Below the pieces are notes generated by a model that saw only the letters and a program-made list of their open reading frames with translations, ran no database searches and was not told the origin of the DNA. 64,000 bases of DNA, taken from positions 61,380 to 125,379 of the forward strand of contig JALJCO010000017.1 in assembly GCA_023101725.1 (NCBI GenBank). Direction: 5' to 3'. This stretch comes from Atherinomorus stipes. Its lineage: Eukaryota; Chordata; Actinopteri; Atheriniformes; Atherinidae. The position numbers and the translations under genes were made by a program. Position 1 is the stretch's first letter, and every line of letters begins with the position of its first letter. This document shows, one piece after another, positions 60,438-64,000 of this stretch.

Positions 60438-61112
60438 AGGGGAACTTCGTTTTTTTTTCAATCTGGACCTGTTTTCAAGCATCAAAATATGTTAATTTAC
60501 TCACCCAGATAGTTTTGATGCAACTTGAATTCCATTGGGATCCACTCGAGATCAGCATATGCGCCATATAATGGCAGTGATGGGGCAGTGACGTGCAGCC
60601 TTTAAATAAGGCATTATCAGCCACAAACTCCTTCATTTCACCAATGTTTTGCTACAAAACTTTAGTCGGACCCCCCCCCACCCCCCGTGAGATCGAAGCG
60701 GCTGTTTTGTGGTGATTCATCTGTGTTTACAGACTTTTTTTACTGGAACAGCTTTGATGATGTCACTATTATGCAACACTATAATAAGAAAATGTCTGTA
60801 AATAAGGACGAATCACCACGAAAAAGCCGCTTCGAGCTTACAGGGGGGGCCCGACAAATATTTCGTAGCAAAACATTGGTGAAATGAAGGAGCTTGTGGC
60901 AGATAATGCCTTATTTAAAGGCTGCACGCGACTGCCCCATCACTGCCATTATATGGCGCATATGCTGATCTGGAGTGGATCTGAATATCTCCCGAAGGAA
61001 TTCAAGCATTCACTCACCCAGACAGCACCAAAGCTGTCTGGGTGAGTAAAAGAACATATTTCATGCTAGAAAATAGGTCCAGATTGAAAAAAAAAACTAA
61101 GTTCCCCATTAA
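60434..61112. mobile_element. TTAA hairpin element, family C
   Basis: It starts TTAAAGGGGAACTTCG, sharing its TTAA with family B copy 2, and ends with AAGTTCCCCATTAA. Nearly the whole 679 bp is an inverted repeat with arms of about 300 bases, for example AGCATATGCGCCATATAATG at 60553 with its complement near 60960. Poly-C at 60669-60682 marks part of one arm. No protein frame. Confidence 0.85.
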
Positions 61113-61194
61113 AAAAGTGGTCCAGAGTCTTGGTCACCATGAGGGTAAGTGGAAAATAAAGTTAAATCATTCTGTGGGTGAACTATTCCTTTAA

Positions 61195-61444
61195 GATCCA
61201 CTGGAGCTTGGTCACGAAGATCTTTATATGTGTGGAGAAGAATCTTAAATTTTGAATAGTTGGCGCCACTGACTCAATGAGCTCCACCGTTTCTCAGCAA
61301 CAGACTAAAGAACTTATTAAATGTTTGGACTTGTGGAAATTTGTGGTCATCAGATGATATGGCATGAATCAGATGAGCATTTACAACAGGAACTCACTTA
61401 TTCTTTAGCGTAGTTTAGGTAGAAATATCAGTATTAGGCACAAA
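61195..61444. other. No gene recognised
   Basis: Short non-coding stretch between two elements. It holds the left copy of the 8-bp duplication GGCACAAA at 61437-61444. Confidence 0.35.
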
Positions 61445-61844
61445 TAGGGCTGGACGATTATGGAAAAAATTATAATCACAATTATTTTGACTGATATTGA
61501 AATCACGATTAATATACACGATTATTCGTTGATTTTATAAAAAGTGTTTATTGAACCATCAAAACTCAACTTCAAATATAACTTTAAAAAAAAATAAAGC
61601 CGGAGATAAATTAGAAACAAGTAAAGGAGTAAAATAAGAACATTATTTAAGATAATAATAGCAATAAAAATTAATACTCAGTCTACATCCATTCCTGTTC
61701 TATACTCCCTGCAGTTTGCTTCCTATAACTCCACCAGCCTGTTCACCTCAGGATTAATTGTTTTTCTTCGATTACAGTGTTTTTATGATTGTGAAAAGGC
61801 AAAATTGAAATCACGATTAAAATTCGATTAATTGTCCAGCCCTA
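61445..61844. mobile_element. hAT MITE related to the 47205 transposon
   Basis: It opens TAGGGCTGGACGATTATGG and closes ATTAATTGTCCAGCCCTA. GGCACAAA lies directly outside both ends (61437-61444, 61845-61852), an 8-bp target duplication. The complement of the right 90 bases matches 47205-47290, the left end of the BED-finger hAT, so that transposon family probably mobilised this 400-bp MITE. Confidence 0.9.
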
Positions 61845-62026
61845 GGCACAAATAAATTACCAGGTAAAAGGCATACTATAGATCACCACAAGCATCTGGG
61901 AATTTTTGCCAAATTCGTCACATCTGGTTAGGTAGGGGGTGAAAACATCGCTTCGTTGCATAGGAGAGCCATTTGATTACCTGCTTCATTACTCGTCCAA
62001 TCTTTGTTTATTCTACTTTGGAAATA

Positions 62027-62264
62027 CGGAGAAGTCCTGCTGTGTATGGCTGCCATAAACATAATTACCACACGGATAAGAGAAGATGTTTGTTCCAGTT
62101 CCAAAAACAACAGAAAAAGCCCCAAACGACATGCTAAGTGGCTAGCTGCTATCAAGCCCATAAATGCTGACAGCTCACACTGGAAACCATGGAAACATCT
62201 AACATTATGTTCGGATCACTTTGTGTTTGATAAAAAAAAAACATATTGTGATCTCACTATTTAA
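62027..62264 (+). pseudogene. Degraded THAP-domain fragment
   Basis: One frame gives CHKHNYHTDKRRCLFQFQKQ (from about 62051), preceded in a shifted frame by a Cys-Cys pair (62038-62043). The next frame gives RHAKWLAAIKP and HWKPWKHLTLCSDHFVF up to 62264. Paired N-terminal Cys, the W..A.. segment, W.P and C..HF are the C2CH zinc-binding pattern of THAP domains, which bind DNA in P-element and some TTAA-element transposases and in host THAP proteins. At least two frameshifts break it. Whether it came from a transposon or a host gene is open. The 62288-62491 frame downstream follows an acceptor-like TTGTACAG but is not recognisable. Confidence 0.6.
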
Positions 62265-64000
62265 ACCCTGTAGTTGTTTTTGTACAGATGGCAGAAAACT
62301 CCATTAAATCAGTGGATGTACAAAATCACAGCGCCGCCCGCTGTTCCGTCTCCTCAGGACTGAGTGTTAAAGATCACGTTCATCCAGATTACTGCCATCA
62401 ATGTTCCCATGTAACAATAAAAGCCATAAAAACTGGCATTTGCAGCGTTATAAACACGGAACAAAGTCAAATACCAGTAAAATACCGATGAACTACCGGT
62501 AATTTATGGCTTGATCGATGAGTGTAAACTCCTGAGAAGCACAGCAAAGAAATACCACCATTTCTTAAAATCCCGGGGAAAAATTAATATTCAGTTTGAG
62601 TAAATGAACGCAGGGCTTACCTGATGAAACCAAATACATCACGAGATCGGGAAACTGATCATCAGGCCATGATGTAGGTTTGTCTAATCAGGCACCAGCG
62701 GGCAGACAATGACATCACCGAGTCCAACAGACACTGGTTTGCTTCGCACCTTCTTCTAGTGTCGGCAGTAAGACTTTCAATATAACAGGACGACATTTCA
62801 ACATAATGTCGAAGACAGACCAGCGGAGAAAAAACATTTAAAAGGGTGCAAAACGTTTTTTGAGGCTCACAGTCCATCAGACGCCGTTCAAATGCGAAGC
62901 ATGTTTTCACTACCATCTTCTTGGTCACGTGAATTCTTGGTTGTGATGTAGGCTGACGCTGATCCGTTACGAAATAATACAACAGGATAAACTTCTCTGG
63001 TTTTAGGCTACAACTTTTTCTTTGAAATCACCTATTGGACAAACTTCACGTGTACTTCTGATGAGGCGGATCTCAGTTTGCTCTGACTTTTTAAAAATAT
63101 ATATTTTATGAGATAATTAAGACGTATGCGTTAAAGCTTTTATTTTTGATTAATTCATGAAATTGATGTCTTTTGGATGGGAATAAGCATCTCCAGCCAG
63201 TGATTTATAGTACACTACTGTAGGTTTAGATTTGCCATAACTTTTTAGAAATGGGGCTCCAACCCGTCAGAGACTGGAGAGGCTTAACAAACTTGTGCAG
63301 ACTCAGATCTGCACAACAAAACACAAGGGACACGACTGTGGTAAGAATTCACACTCCGACTTTCATCTGTCTGAAAAAGAGAGCACAAAAAACCCTGCAC
63401 TGAATGTAATTAGCAGACCTCGAAGTTCTGCAGCGAAACCTCCAAGTCTTGAAAAAGTAGAGAAAAGCAAGTTAACACCAGGGGAAAGATGATACATTTG
63501 GACCACGATGTGGTTTTATTAGACATGCAAGTTAACTAGTTTCTAGCGCTGAAAAGACAGAGAAATACACACCAGAACCAAAGAGATGCTGCAGATTTCA
63601 GAAAGGCTTTAAATTAATTTCAGCTTTATTTCTACAGTGTACGTCTAATTATGATCCAATTAAAACCAATCTGTTATATGATCCATATCAGTCTGATTTA
63701 TTATAACTTTCCCGTCCTCTCCACCCCCAACCCGTCCAGGCAGATGGCCGTCCCTCCTGGTTCTGGTTGTGATGGAGGTTTTCTTTGCTGTTAGAATCTG
63801 CAGGTTCAGGTTAAAATATGTGTCCAGGTTTTCACAGGCCACCCAGTTGTCTGAGATTATAATGCACTGACTGAAATGTATATATTTAATATGCACTGAT
63901 ATGCATTTCCATCCTTAAAGAACAGCCACTATGCACTTTGCTTCAGTGTTTTACCAATTTCTCTTGAATTTTGGTCATTTATGTCAAATTGATTGACAAT
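62265..64000. other. No firmly recognised gene; possible exon at 63249
   Basis: The interval has unrecognised short frames, including 62288-62491 (+) and 62662-62982 (-). The only exon-like piece is listed separately. Confidence 0.35.
63249..63492 (+). CDS. Possible exon of an unknown gene
   Basis: After a weak acceptor (AACTTTTTAG, ending 63248) an open frame reads GAPTRQRLERLNKLVQTQIC and TTKHKGHDCG, where GTAAGAATT offers a good donor (from 63342). Reading on, the frame continues to a stop at 63492 with a Ser/Lys-rich sequence. The first 30 codons look more protein-like than the rest, so an exon of about 63249-63341 is the better model. The family is not recognised and chance is a real alternative. 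Confidence 0.2.

Larger units (their letters stand above)
58799..61194. mobile_element. TTAA foldback element, family A, hosting two other TTAA elements
   Basis: The left end AGGAATAATACACCCACAGA mirrors the right end CTGTGGGTGAACTATTCCTTTAA. Arms of several hundred bases meet around 59110-59400, so the core is a near-complete hairpin. In the right arm the TTAA at 59630 is occupied by 59630-60437 and 60434-61112. The matching place in the left arm (about 58882-58885) is empty and reads straight through. A shorter family member lies at 23182-23502. Confidence 0.8.

Overview
The window looks like nuclear DNA of a ray-finned (teleost) fish. The evidence is its repeat content: Tc1/mariner, PIF/Harbinger, hAT and TTAA-target elements, an RTE-like LINE, a tRNA-type SINE and long hairpin (foldback) repeats of kinds common in fish. 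There are no bacterial-style operons. I could not identify any intact host protein-coding gene. Almost every supportable feature is a transposable element, a relic of one, or low-complexity DNA.

Layout. 0-12 kb: two hAT-like elements with 8-bp target duplications (1575-2835, 4347-5543), a telomere-like MITE, a repeat carrying a nested MITE (8033-8858), a 1.15-kb foldback (9197-10350) and a TTAA element (11667-12109). 12-20 kb: two Tc1-like elements, a G-rich tract, and a LINE copy inverted by twin priming (18797-19929). 20-27 kb: abutting TTAA elements (22374-23502), a 30-bp minisatellite and a Tc1-type MITE broken by G-rich sequence. 27.6-30.4 kb: a 2.75-kb foldback. 31-38 kb: nested MITEs, a SINE, another TTAA element and a tRNA-like SINE head. 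39.5-43.4 kb: remains of a PIF/Harbinger element with its two convergent genes, a MADF/BESS protein (+) and a transposase (-).

46-55 kb is the most intricate part. Two diverged copies of a segment with exon-like pieces of an unknown gene flank a three-level nest: an RTE-like LINE (47695-50421) inside a hAT-like element (47652-51951), which lies inside the coding region of a BED-finger hAT transposase. 55-64 kb holds a Tc1-like element with a substituted catalytic residue, a second cluster of nested TTAA elements (58799-61194), a hAT MITE and a broken THAP-domain fragment.

The coding sequences do not form a pathway. They are transposition genes in decay, with frameshifts, stops and deletions. 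The value of the window is its insertion history, which can be read from empty sites, target duplications and nesting. I found no convincing new biological system. The most notable signals are nine TTAA-flanked insertions, some placed in each other's TTAA sites, a MITE inserted exactly in a splice donor, and two phase-compatible unknown terminal exons. Several G-run stretches look like possible assembly error.
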